In this document: in pieces, positions 9,622-17,335 of the stretch
How the letters are laid out: every line of letters begins with the position of its first letter
Position numbering within the stretch: position 1 is the stretch's first letter
Assembly (NCBI GenBank): GCA_000173575.1
Contig: ABYL01000048.1
Coordinates: 1-46,086, forward strand
DNA from: Burkholderia sp. H160
GTDB lineage: Bacteria; Pseudomonadota; Gammaproteobacteria; Burkholderiales; Burkholderiaceae
Direction: 5' to 3'
DNA: 46,086 nt
Notes under the pieces: generated by a model
The model's input: only the letters and a program-made list of their open reading frames with translations
What the model was told of the DNA's origin: nothing
The model's database searches: none
Program-made: the position numbers and the translations under genes

Positions 9622-9802
9622 GTGGCTGTTTTAAGAAGCAGTTGATCATGCGCTGAAGCACTCGCCGGAAATTAAAGCTGCAGTCAGGTTCAACGAGTGC
9701 TTCACTAATGCCGATACAACGTTCGTAGCGCGTGCGAACCGCCACATTCCGCATGTCGCCGATCGGACGGGCTCCATCCAGACATTGTTTCAAGGATCAG
9801 TC

Positions 9803-10060
9803 ATGGCCAGCACAATTCACTTTAGTCTGCGTAACAACCAGATGACCGATGTTACCGTGAACGCGTGGGACGATCGCACAGGCCAGCAAGTGGCCAGTAA
9901 TGTGCCAATTAATATAGACGAGAGCATCGGTATTGATATCGCGGCAGATTCGGACGCTACCGGCTCGTCACACTGGGTGTTCGCCAGCAGCGACGGCAGC
10001 GTCAACAGCAACAAGCAGCAGAGCGGTATTCACGATGGCGATGAGTGCACGCTTGGGTGA
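9803..10060 (+). CDS. Small beta-rich protein, unknown function
   Basis: An 85-residue protein. ATG 9803 has AAGGA about 7 bases upstream; an in-frame TTG at 9785 is less likely. The sequence alternates short beta strands (IHFSLRNNQMTDVTVNAWDD, then GIDIAADSDATGSSHWVFAS) and ends HDGDECTLG. The pattern suggests a single compact beta-sandwich or barrel. There are no membrane segments and no signal peptide. I do not recognise a named family. It is flanked by two other small genes on the same strand; an inverted repeat about 95 bases after its stop may end its transcript. Confidence 0.55.
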   Translation: MASTIHFSLRNNQMTDVTVNAWDDRTGQQVASNVPINIDESIGIDIAADSDATGSSHWVFASSDGSVNSNKQQSGIHDGDECTLG

Positions 10061-10153
10061 GTGCCAAAGGGATTTTTCAAACCGGAAGTCAACTCTTGCA
10101 CAGTGGATAGAAGCGGTGCTGGCTCGCGGGTTCCCGGAAAGAACTACGTCGGC

Positions 10154-10178
10154 GTGATCCCAATCTGAATGGGATCAC
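10154..10178. repeat. Perfect inverted repeat, possible terminator or operator
   Basis: GTGATCCCA at 10154-10162 and TGGGATCAC at 10170-10178 form a perfect 9-bp stem (10 bp with the flanking C-G) around a 7-base loop. No immediate T-run follows, although TTATTTTTA occurs about 15 bases later. It lies between the small genes at 9803 and 10418 and could end the first transcript or bind a regulator. Confidence 0.5.
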
Positions 10179-10417
10179 GTTGCGTAGAAGATTATTTTTA
10201 CACGGAGTGACACGCTGAAAGGTCGCAACAATATTTGAAGTGTGACGGCAACGAAGCACTGATTCACATGCTGGATGCGAGACTACGACGTTCGCGAATG
10301 CGGTGGGAATCAGCTGATTTTTTCGTGGTGCGGCTGGGAAGGTGAAATGAAGTTCCGACCTGCAGCCGAATCTTTTAGTCGACACACGGGAAACGATTGC
10401 GAGCGGGAGGCGTTCAT

Positions 10418-10858
10418 ATGGATGCGATGTCCGATTCATCTTCTAACGTCTGTGGTGTTCGTACGGTTCAGTCTCCAGATGGGTTCGATGTGCCGGTGCC
10501 AAGCGGGGCGGTTGGTCTGGGTACGGGCGAGACCGTGACGATCCGCGACGATGCTGACGTGCAGGTGTCGTCGAAGTCTGGTAACGGATTTTATGTGGTG
10601 GTAAACAACGCTGACCCTTCCAACGATGAAGCATCGCATCTGTTCGGCGAGCTTGCCACGGAGGTAGGTCTGAAATCGATCGAGGAACTAGCGGGGGCTG
10701 CGTTCGGAGCAGCCGTAGTATCGGCACCGATTGCTATCGGGGTGTTTCTCATTGGGCAGTTGGTTTCGCTGCTAACACCGTCAAACCTGACACGCGAAAT
10801 CTTCATCCGCGGGCAACTCAACGACGGTACTCCGGTGACCTACTGCCTCTTGATCTAG
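10418..10858 (+). CDS. Small protein with C-terminal hydrophobic hairpin, unknown
   Basis: A 146-residue protein. ATG 10418 has GGGAGG 8 bases upstream. The N-terminal half is beta-rich (VQSPDGFDVPVPSGAV, then ETVTIRDDADVQVSSKSG and a YVVVNN strand). The C-terminal half contains an Ala/Gly/Val-rich hydrophobic stretch (ELAGAAFGAAVVSAPIAIGV, continuing FLIGQLVSLL) and closes with a short strand ending YCLLI. The mix of a beta domain and a glycine/alanine-rich hydrophobic helical hairpin resembles pore-forming or membrane-inserting small proteins in outline only. There is no signal peptide. The hydrophobic part is similar in character to that of the protein at 9241, but I see no clear sequence identity. 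Confidence 0.6.
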   Translation: MDAMSDSSSNVCGVRTVQSPDGFDVPVPSGAVGLGTGETVTIRDDADVQVSSKSGNGFYVVVNNADPSNDEASHLFGELATEVGLKSIEELAGAAFGAAVVSAPIAIGVFLIGQLVSLLTPSNLTREIFIRGQLNDGTPVTYCLLI

Positions 10859-11253
10859 GTCTGTTCACAATTCCACGAATGGTCCAAACGTGCAGACAAG
10901 TGACGCGAACACGAGTTAGTTATCAGCGTAGCGGCATTGCGACTTGCGGTTCGAGCACGTCGCAATGACGACCACTGGCGCCAGTGGAGCAATTGCCAGC
11001 ACAAGGACATCGGCATCGCATACCTTGTCGTAAATGATGGCACTACAACAAGTCCATTTAGATATCCCTCCCAGACATGGTGGACGAGGTCTTCGTCATC
11101 CTCACATTCAAGATGTCGTTCGGAATCCCTGATGCTGAGCGCCGGAATCTGCACCCGTCTACAGGCAATGTCAATCACCGTCTCTGCGATTTGCGACTCC
11201 ACCAACGCTCATTTCTCTCCAAAATTTCCATAGCAGATCAACGTTCGGCGGGG
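10859..11253. other. Interval without a confident gene; possible small minus-strand ORF
   Basis: One minus-strand frame (stop near 10855, TTG/GTG start about 11202-11205 with GGAGAG 9 bases upstream) would encode about 115 residues beginning VESQIAETVIDIACRRVQIP, with a plausible first two thirds. The last third is Arg/Ser-rich and looks like noise. It may be a decayed gene. I do not call it as a CDS. Confidence 0.3.
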
Positions 11254-11560
11254 TCACGCTGCCGATTTGATCGCGCGCAGCGTCGCGCAGCATGCCTCAT
11301 CCGGCGTCCGGTCCGCCAGACTGGAATGGGGCCGTTTCCGGTTGTACAGCCCAATGTATTCGCCAAGGGAACGCCGGGCATGGCTGACCGACTCGTACGC
11401 TTTCCGGTAGACCTCCTCGTACTTGATACTACACGCGCTCGACGAACACGTTGTAGCGCCAGCTTTTCCTGCCGTCCGCGCATTTCATCTCGCGAATAAA
11501 ACGCAGGTTGTGGTCGCGATGAGTCAGCTTGGCATCACCCCCAGATTGAGTCGGGGTGCC
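11254..11560 (-). pseudogene. IS3-family transposase (OrfB integrase) C-terminal fragment
   Basis: Read on the minus strand, the end of the fragment gives the typical last part of an IS3-type DDE integrase: EEVYRKAYESVSHARRSLGE, then YIGLYNRKRPHSSLADRTPD, then a short tail ending IKSAA and a TGA at 11256. Upstream, in a different frame, NVFVERV is followed at once by a TAG. So there is both a nonsense codon and a frameshift near 11420-11440, where intact copies read VERxWRSVKYEEVY. No N-terminal part, OrfA or terminal inverted repeats were found nearby. It is an insertion-sequence remnant and a sign of past mobile-element activity in this stretch. Confidence 0.85.
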
Positions 11561-11618
11561 TGACTTGTCCGCTGCGCGACGGGCGAAACCAGTCGACCCC
11601 AGCGGCTTTCGTGATTAC

Positions 11619-11870
11619 TCATGCCGCACGACGCTCCACATTGAACTGCGGCCTGTCCGGTAGCGCGGGAAAAACTCTCCAGCAGCCGTCGTCATGTCGA
11701 AAGAAGAAGAGCGCATGCGAGTTCACTGGATGACTGGATTCGATGCACACAAAGCGCCTTCTGTCCGAACACGTCCGGCTGAAGCGGATGACGTGCACGC
11801 TTCGCGTCGTCGTCGGCGCGAGCCATTTGTCGACCTGATAACGCAGGGACTGCTCTTCAACGGTTTTCAT
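11619..11870 (-). CDS. Small hypothetical protein (Burkholderia-type)
   Basis: An 83-residue reading frame on the minus strand with an ATG start. The composition and the segment SHALFFFRHDDGCWRVFP near the C-terminus look like a small conserved protein of Burkholderiaceae that I have a general memory of, without a known function. The first 30 residues are polar (EEQSLRYQVDKWLAP). There is no signal peptide or membrane helix. The ribosome site is weak. It lies between the IS fragment and the sigma-like gene, all on the minus strand. It might be real or the remnant of a longer gene; confidence is limited. Confidence 0.5.
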   Translation of the reverse strand: MKTVEEQSLRYQVDKWLAPTTTRSVHVIRFSRTCSDRRRFVCIESSHPVNSHALFFFRHDDGCWRVFPALPDRPQFNVERRAA

Positions 11871-11954
11871 CTGAAGCCTCGGTATTGTTGGCCGCGAGCG
11901 GCCCGTTACGCGCTCCCCAATGTCTTGCGCTTCCAGTTGCGGCGACGTTGCGTG

Positions 11955-12725
11955 TCACTCGTGCGCATCGAGAGCAAGCAGATTCAGGATGATCAGAATG
12001 ACGGGCCGGTTCTCGGCGATGATCTCAATGCCTAGCGTATCTCTCATCCAGCTGCCGATTTTCGTATTGGCGAAGTCATCGGGATTCGCCGACTTCTTCA
12101 CGGTGACGCCGAGCTTTCGTGCGTGATAATGATAGGACGGCAGGCGATGCTGATCCGCAATGCCCTTGAGTCCCCCTTTGATGCCGCAATACGCCCCGAG
12201 GCTGCCCACAAGAATGATTCGGTCTGCTTCATCTAGTGAGCGCACGAATGCACGCGCGGCCTGCCGCGTTCGCGATTCATTGAGACCGTACTCTGCGAGA
12301 ACTGATTCGACAGGATCGGCGAGCGATAGCGCATGGGTATCGAGTTCGGCGGAAATGCCATCGATCTCGATCGAGATGTTGCGCCGGTGCCTCGCACTGC
12401 GTAGGCAGTCAATCAGGTAATGCCGGAAATAACTGCAAATCACGTAGGCGTTGAAGGGGGCGTTCATAGTAGGCTCGTGCGGCGCGTCGTGATCGGCATC
12501 CAGTCTCAGCACGCGCGAAAAGATGAACTGGGCGATGAGTTCGTCTTTGTCTTCGGAAAGCGACCGCAATTCGGACGGATGGTATCCACGCAACGCACGC
12601 CGTACGAGAGTGTAGATGCAGCCCATCTCCATGCCGGAAAGACTGGTGCGCCGGTGCCAGAGATCGGTTAGTGTCGCGGCGTCATCGTCGATCCCGGCGC
12701 CGTCCGGGTAGCTCAACGCGGCCAT
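11955..12725 (-). CDS. Sigma-70-like (ECF-like) regulatory protein
   Basis: A 256-residue protein. ATG 12725 has GGAG 6 bases upstream. Residues about 60-120 resemble sigma region 2: ELIAQFIFSRVLRLD, then FNAYVICSYFRHYLIDCLRS and ARHRRN, the usual place of the core-binding and -10-reading helices. A region-4-like segment follows after a polar linker: RAFVRSLDEADRIILVGS and GLKGIADQHRLPSYHYHARK, which fits a helix-turn-helix. It is longer than most ECF factors, with a C-terminal extension of about 55 residues ending in a hydrophobic helix (PVILIILNLLALDAHE). No anti-sigma gene is seen beside it. It might drive the small genes or the eCIS, but that is only a guess from proximity. Confidence 0.55.
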   Translation of the reverse strand: MAALSYPDGAGIDDDAATLTDLWHRRTSLSGMEMGCIYTLVRRALRGYHPSELRSLSEDKDELIAQFIFSRVLRLDADHDAPHEPTMNAPFNAYVICSYFRHYLIDCLRSARHRRNISIEIDGISAELDTHALSLADPVESVLAEYGLNESRTRQAARAFVRSLDEADRIILVGSLGAYCGIKGGLKGIADQHRLPSYHYHARKLGVTVKKSANPDDFANTKIGSWMRDTLGIEIIAENRPVILIILNLLALDAHE

Positions 12726-13607
12726 GACGTTCTCCGGCAAATATCAGCGAAGTAGTGTGTCCGCGATTGCGCTTGTGCCGCGTCGCCCGCGCTTACACCG
12801 TATGAAACGACCAGGGCCAGACGGGTGCAACGTCTGTCGGCAAACAACTGGGTGATATGGAACTGTGTAACGAAGGTCATGACGTTGCCCTGTTCGAGTC
12901 GATCCGTTTGTGTTCAGCCTGCCTATCCATTGCGGACCCATGGCAAGCCACATGTTCCGACACGGACGCTCGATAGAGTCCGCGCACCGTTCGAGACGCT
13001 CACAGAGTAGAAGTCCGGAAAACGCACGCCAATCGGCCAAACGAGCTACATCCGACGTCGTAGAGGGTTGACCGTGGTGGAGAAGGGGGGCGCCCGATCC
13101 CATTGAACGCAAATTGGCCGATGGAATTGCACCGTGCGGCCTAAGCCACTCATGCATGACTGCGGAACGGCGCCCCCTGAAGCGCGCGGGCAAAAATTCC
13201 GTTGTCCGTCCGGGACTGGTTCCAACGTTGTTGGCCGAACCGGTATGCGGGCGGCTGGACAGTCTAACCGGTGCACGTTCGATGGCGCGCACAAGCGAGC
13301 CTGTGCCCGCGTGGCTGAACATCGCACCCGTGATGTATTCTTTGCGCCTGCCGTGCTTCCCGGCGTGCATGAACGACAATCCGGAGAGAGACGCTGATGC
13401 ACCGATCCGGTAAAAGAGACGACTGAACTTAAAAAGACAGGCCTCTATTTCGTTTTTATGGCTGTACGCTCCACGTGTGCATCCCCTTTCTCACGAGGGT
13501 GATCGTGATTATTTGCCGGTCGCGAACCGGTGAAGACGCTGCAATTCGCGAAAAATGCCACGGTCACACGGGTTTGAGGCAATTGAATCCTGGCAGGGGA
13601 GGTTCCT
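12726..13607. other. 882-base interval without a recognisable gene
   Basis: Open frames exist on both strands, but their translations are Arg/Ser/Pro-rich, lack ribosome sites and resemble nothing I know. The stretch 13070-13400 may be mobile-element debris. The last 200 bases are AT-richer (around 13420-13470) and should hold the promoter of the gene at 13608. Confidence 0.5.
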
Positions 13608-14696
13608 ATGAGGTCTGCGTCTTCAGTGGAAGGAAAGAACGGCGGCGCGCCAGCCGGCGAGACGCCGGGCTTGAATCTGAACAATGACGTCGCCCGCTGC
13701 GAAATGTGCATCTCGCTCGCAGCGCGCACTGGCGTGCGGATTCCTGAATTCATGCTCCGTGCCGTCAAGACCGCGCGTGCAGAACTGGAAGCCGCCAAGG
13801 TTAGACCGGGAATGGAATTGGCGTTCTATAACGCGATGGCGCATATCGTGTCGCATGCGGGACTTACCGGAAAGCCCATCTCAAGGCCCGATATCGAGGC
13901 GCTGTCCGTCGCGCGCCAGGCGCAGAAAGATTTCACGTGGTCCACCACGGTCGAGGTACCGTTCTACGATGCGATGAGCCGGATTACGCATGCAGTCGCG
14001 CCCGCCGTCGGGGATACTGTAGGCGCAGAAGCGCGCAAAGGCGCGCGCAGAGCAACCAGAAGCTACTCGATCTCCGCGGTGGCGCTCACTCTGTTCGTAC
14101 TTAGTGCTTGCGCAAGCACGCCACTGGGACCGACGGTTCAAGTCATGCCTGGTTCCACCATACCGTTCCAGGTGTTCCAGCAGAACCAGGAGGAATGCAA
14201 ACAGTACGCGCAATCCCAGGTCGCCGGCCAAGCGGAGTCAGCGAATAGGGCTGCAGTGGGCTCCTCGCTCCTCGGGGTTGCTTTAGGTACAGCGCTTGGA
14301 GCGGCAACGGGCGACAGCCAGGGGGCAGGGATCGGCGCAGCTGCAGGCGCGGTGGCCGGCACGGGTGCCGGTGCGACCGGCTCGCAAGACGCGCAGGCGT
14401 CGATTCAAGACCAGTACAACAATGCGTACATGCAATGCATGTACGCCAAGGGTAACCAGGTACCCGGCGCGCCAGCACCGCAGGCCAACGCTACACGACC
14501 GGTTCCTCCCGAGGCATCGGCCATGACTGTGGCGCAAATGCAGGCGAAGCTCAATGCGTTGGGCTTTCCGGTTGGCACCCCTGATGGGCATATGGGCAAT
14601 CGCACACGCCGGGCATTGAAGTATTTCCAAAAATCGCAAGGTCTTCCGCAAACCGGGGAACCTGATTCAGCGACCGTCGCAGCGTTGAGTCAGTGA
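13608..14696 (+). CDS. Fusion: unknown repeat domain + lipobox + Gly-zipper + peptidoglycan-binding domain
   Basis: A 362-residue protein with a strong GGGGAGG site before ATG 13608. Residues 1-150 are soluble and contain an imperfect duplication (LAFYNAMAHIVSHAG and VPFYDAMSRITHAV). Then comes what looks like a lipoprotein signal in mid-protein: Arg-rich start, hydrophobic SISAVALTLFVLSAC, with Cys 168 in a lipobox. After it are a YMGG-like glycine zipper (LLGVALGTALGAATGD and GAGIGAAAGAVAGTGAG) and, from about residue 300, a peptidoglycan-binding domain (MTVAQMQAKLNALGFPVGTP, then RALKYFQKSQGLPQTG). The C-terminal part alone would be a normal outer-membrane lipoprotein. Either the N-terminal domain is a true cytoplasmic fusion, or translation can start inside (ATG 13973). 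The family of the N-terminal domain is unknown to me. Confidence 0.75.
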   Translation: MRSASSVEGKNGGAPAGETPGLNLNNDVARCEMCISLAARTGVRIPEFMLRAVKTARAELEAAKVRPGMELAFYNAMAHIVSHAGLTGKPISRPDIEALSVARQAQKDFTWSTTVEVPFYDAMSRITHAVAPAVGDTVGAEARKGARRATRSYSISAVALTLFVLSACASTPLGPTVQVMPGSTIPFQVFQQNQEECKQYAQSQVAGQAESANRAAVGSSLLGVALGTALGAATGDSQGAGIGAAAGAVAGTGAGATGSQDAQASIQDQYNNAYMQCMYAKGNQVPGAPAPQANATRPVPPEASAMTVAQMQAKLNALGFPVGTPDGHMGNRTRRALKYFQKSQGLPQTGEPDSATVAALSQ

Positions 14697-15485
14697 GGCG
14701 CATCAGACCTCGGCTGCTTGGCGCTGGAACCATCACGCCACCCCCGAGGTTCGGAATCAGAAAGTTGCGCTTGCATATCCCTGAGGCAGCGCAACTGATC
14801 TGCCGGACGTGACATGCATGTTCAACCGCTATACGTCGGCTTCAAGGGGCAGCGTAGCGCCAACGTAGCTACGCTAGACCAGAGTCCCTTGACTTGCACG
14901 CCACGATGAGGTCGCGCGTGCGCCACGCGTCGGCGGTGCGGTCGATGATGTAGTATCGGTTCGACATCCGGGATGGCGGACAAAGTGCGGCGCTTTCAGG
15001 GGGCCGGCGGATGGTTTGGCGGGAACGCGGGCATTGGACCCGGTGGTCGGGAAGGAGCAAGTGCTGCTACCACTCGAGACCCACTGGCAGCGATACCACG
15101 TGTCAATTGAAGCGGCCACCGCCGAATCGACCGACCACGCGTGTGGCGGCGCGACCGTCGGCAGCGCCGTTGCCGCTCGGTAGACAGAAGCGTGGCCCGA
15201 TCTACCGGGCCCGCCAACGTCGGTGTTCAACGGGTCGGCAGGCGAACCGCAACCCGGCGGAGATTGACGCGCGCAAAAAATTGGTGCCGCGACCAACGGG
15301 AGTTGCACTCGGGCAGGCACGGCGTTCGCATTACATGCAGACGAGCACTTCTAACAACTTCATCATAGCCGCCCGCTGTCGGCGTTAATTCTTGCGTTCA
15401 TTTTGTACAGGACGATGGAAGCGAATAAGCCCAATCCTGACGCCCACGTCGTTTGCGCGCTCATTCCGTGGGCGCATGGGGTGCA

Positions 15486-15522
15486 GGAGAGCATCGGGAG
15501 GCGAATGCCCCTCTCTCCGCCA
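15486..15522 (+). repeat. tRNA-Ser-like minihelix / 3'-end remnant
   Basis: GGAGAG at 15486 pairs with CTCTCC at 15513-15518, followed by G and an encoded CCA (15519-15522). The last 12 bases match the usual end of a Burkholderia-type tRNA-Ser (CTCTCTCC, G73, CCA), and the T-loop region reads GGCGAAT in place of TTCGAAT. The D and anticodon arms are absent. It looks like a deleted tRNA-Ser or an attachment-site remnant of an integrated element. Confidence 0.5.
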
Positions 15523-15534
15523 CCCGACAGACAA

Positions 15535-15558
15535 GGCCCCCAGACCGGGAGCCTTTTT
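15535..15558 (+). terminator. Intrinsic terminator
   Basis: GGCCCCC (15535-15541) pairs with GGGAGCC (15547-15553), with one C-A mismatch, and TTTTT follows directly. It sits 13 bases after the tRNA-like CCA, the usual distance for a tRNA gene terminator. Confidence 0.7.
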
Positions 15559-15684
15559 GTTTTGGGTTATAAATTACCCTGTGGGTTATTCAGCAAAAGA
15601 AAATCTCTCTCATTCGGCCTGTGGTGCTGTACGTAAACACAGTGATCCTCCATCCCCGATTTCAATCCCCACGGCACCGATCTA

Positions 15685-15702
15685 CCGCAGCGTCGGCTGC
15701 GG
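15685..15702. repeat. Perfect GC hairpin
   Basis: CCGCAGC and GCTGCGG form a perfect 7-bp stem with a 4-base loop (GTCG). There is no T-run. The function is unknown. Confidence 0.5.
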
Positions 15703-16038
15703 ATCTTAATGCCTCCAGTGCAAATTGGAAAATCGGAGCTTCCTACCAAGCTTATTCAAATTAACCTGCGGCCAATAATCGGTCCGGGGAGAGTAATGGT
15801 CGCAGCAGTATTGTGTGTTTGACCGCAGAAGTATTGCCGTATTGGTGATACCTTCCCCGGGCTGCAGCCTTCCCGAGATCGTCTACCACGTTCGATTGAC
15901 TTCGTTCAATGGCGCGATCTCATTGTTCGAGCGGAAAGCCCGATCCGATCTTGCGAATCCATGCGGTGAACCTTGGCAAAGTGCAATTCGCATAAAGAGA
16001 ACGCTGGCTGCGTTTCGTCGCTGAAACAGGGAGAAGCC

Positions 16039-17049
16039 ATGAATCGGAATAAAGCATTTTCGGCGGTAATGGCCGTCGGCTCGTTGCTGACGGCTTGCAG
16101 CGGCGGCGGCACTTCTTCAAACGGCGACAGTGCCGCGGCGGCTTCCGCGCCTGCTACCGCTTCCGCGCCCGGGGCCGCTTCGACTCCAGCGGTCGCGAGT
16201 TCGTCGCCGAATTTCGCTGCCATCGGCGATAGTCTGACGTTTGGAGTCGGATCGTCTAGCGGCGGTTATCCGCAGATATTGTCTGGCATGCTCAATAACC
16301 GACCGTACGTGAATCTCGGCGTCGGCGGTCAGACATCCACGCAAATCGCCGCCCGGGTCGGAGCGCTGCCATCCACAGTGTCACTCGATGGCAACGCGGT
16401 GCCGGCAAGCGCTACTGCAGTCAGTTTATTGAGTTTGTCGATCGAACCCCTGTCGACGCCAGCCGATGACACCACTCGCAGCGAGACGGGAACGCTCTGC
16501 TCGATTCATGGCACGCTCGAGCGGACAGCAGTTGGCGGCCCGCCGTCGACGACCGAAACCTATACCTTCGCGCGTGACAGCTCCGGGACGGCGGTGCCGT
16601 GTGCCGCTGGATCGACGTTCCTCGCCGACTCGCTAGGTTATGACAGTTGGACCGCGCTCATTTGGGTCGGTCGTAACAATTACACTGACCCGTCGACTGT
16701 CATCGCGGACGTCAAATCCATCGTGCAATGGCTCAAGCCAACCGGTGCGCACTTCGCGGTGCTTTCGGTGATCAAGGGCGAGTACAGCTATGAATATGCC
16801 GGCGCTCAGGGCGCGCAGAACATCGACGGTATCAACGCGGCCTTGAAAGCGGCGTATCCGGACAATTTCATCGACGTCGAGACTACGCTTGTCAATTCGT
16901 ACAATCCGAGCCTTCCTCAGGACATCGCGGATCACAACAACAACATCCCGCCGACTTCGCTGCGTTCCGACACGGTGCATCTCAACGACACCGGCTATAC
17001 AGTCGTCGCGCAGCAGGTGAAGTCGTTCATCGCGTCCAGGAACTGGTAA
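16039..17049 (+). CDS. SGNH/GDSL-family hydrolase lipoprotein
   Basis: A 336-residue protein; ATG 16039 has GGGAGAAG upstream. The N-terminus is a lipoprotein signal (SLLTACSGGG), followed by a Ser/Ala-rich linker (residues 22-55). The hydrolase domain begins with block I FAAIGDSLTFG, with nucleophile Ser 65. It continues with a Gly block (VNLGVGGQTS), a block III-like GRNN, and block V DTVHLND, with Asp 311 and His 314. These are the catalytic elements of the SGNH family of esterases, lipases and acetylhydrolases. An insertion of about 110 residues in the middle is Thr/Ser-rich and beta-like. It is likely anchored in the outer membrane and cleaves an ester in the periplasm or at the surface; the substrate is unknown. 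It stands alone, 195 bases before the end of the minus-strand tRNA-like gene. Confidence 0.85.
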   Translation: MNRNKAFSAVMAVGSLLTACSGGGTSSNGDSAAAASAPATASAPGAASTPAVASSSPNFAAIGDSLTFGVGSSSGGYPQILSGMLNNRPYVNLGVGGQTSTQIAARVGALPSTVSLDGNAVPASATAVSLLSLSIEPLSTPADDTTRSETGTLCSIHGTLERTAVGGPPSTTETYTFARDSSGTAVPCAAGSTFLADSLGYDSWTALIWVGRNNYTDPSTVIADVKSIVQWLKPTGAHFAVLSVIKGEYSYEYAGAQGAQNIDGINAALKAAYPDNFIDVETTLVNSYNPSLPQDIADHNNNIPPTSLRSDTVHLNDTGYTVVAQQVKSFIASRNW

Positions 17050-17243
17050 ACGGTGTCTCGGTGTTCCCGCAGGGCCGGATTCGGCGAGAGATCCTCCGCA
17101 GCCTGCTGGCAATCGCGATGCGCACCAAGGCCCGACTGCCAGCACCTAAGCGGACGGCGAATCAGGCCCGTGGCCTTGACTGAGACCAAAGCGATGCCGG
17201 AGCGGACAGCTACATCACGGCGAAGCCATGACGAAGTTGAAAA

Positions 17244-17335
17244 TGGAGCAGGCGGCGGGATTTCAACCCGCGTGGACGCGGTTGGTCGTCGCTGGTGTTG
17301 CGAACCAGTGCCTTCGAGCGCTCGGCCACGCCTGC
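17244..17335 (-). tRNA. Unusual tRNA: long variable arm, GCA (Cys) anticodon
   Basis: Minus strand, 92 bases with encoded CCA. All stems pair without mismatch: acceptor GCAGGCG/CGCCTGC, D-stem GCC/GGC, anticodon stem CTGGT/ACCAG, T-stem GCGGG/CCCGC, variable arm GACG/CGTC. U8, A14, G15, A26, C48, U54, U55 and A58 are in place. The D-arm (GGCCGAGCGCTCGAAGGC) and the long variable arm are those of a tRNA-Ser, but the anticodon loop TCGCAAC reads GCA (Cys) and the discriminator base is U, as in tRNA-Cys (tRNA-Ser has G). Two oddities: C33 replaces the near-universal U33, and the tertiary pair G19-C56 appears as C19-G56, a double change that keeps pairing. It could be charged with Cys or with Ser, or be a non-translating tRNA relative. 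Confidence 0.7.

Larger units (their letters stand above)
15441..15558 (+). ncRNA. Candidate structured small RNA ending in a terminator
   Basis: Three hairpins follow one another: CGCCCACG/CGTGGGCG (15441-15448 with 15467-15474, 18-base loop), GGAGAG/CTCTCC (15486-15491 with 15513-15518), and a terminator stem with T5 (15535-15558). The order of compact stems closed by an intrinsic terminator is what a small RNA would look like. No protein frame fits. The promoter is not clear. The middle hairpin is also the tRNA-like element listed next. Confidence 0.35.
14697..16038. other. 1.3-kb interval without a confident protein gene
   Basis: No convincing protein gene. On the minus strand near 14880-15060 a fragment reading RYYIIDRTADAWRTRDLIVA could be the relic of a coding region. 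The interval contains a structured element with a tRNA-like 3' end and a terminator (15441-15558) and a GC hairpin (15685-15702), both listed separately. From 15560 on the sequence turns AT-richer, and the promoter of the lipoprotein gene at 16039 should lie near its end. Confidence 0.5.

Noticed and set aside
12744-13379. Minus-strand open frame of 211 codons
   Set aside because: No ribosome site, composition dominated by Arg, Ser and Gly, and no recognisable motif.
17244-17335. Interpretation as a selenocysteine tRNA
   Set aside because: The acceptor plus T-stem is 7+5 and not 8+5, the D-stem is 3 bp, and the anticodon is GCA and not TCA.
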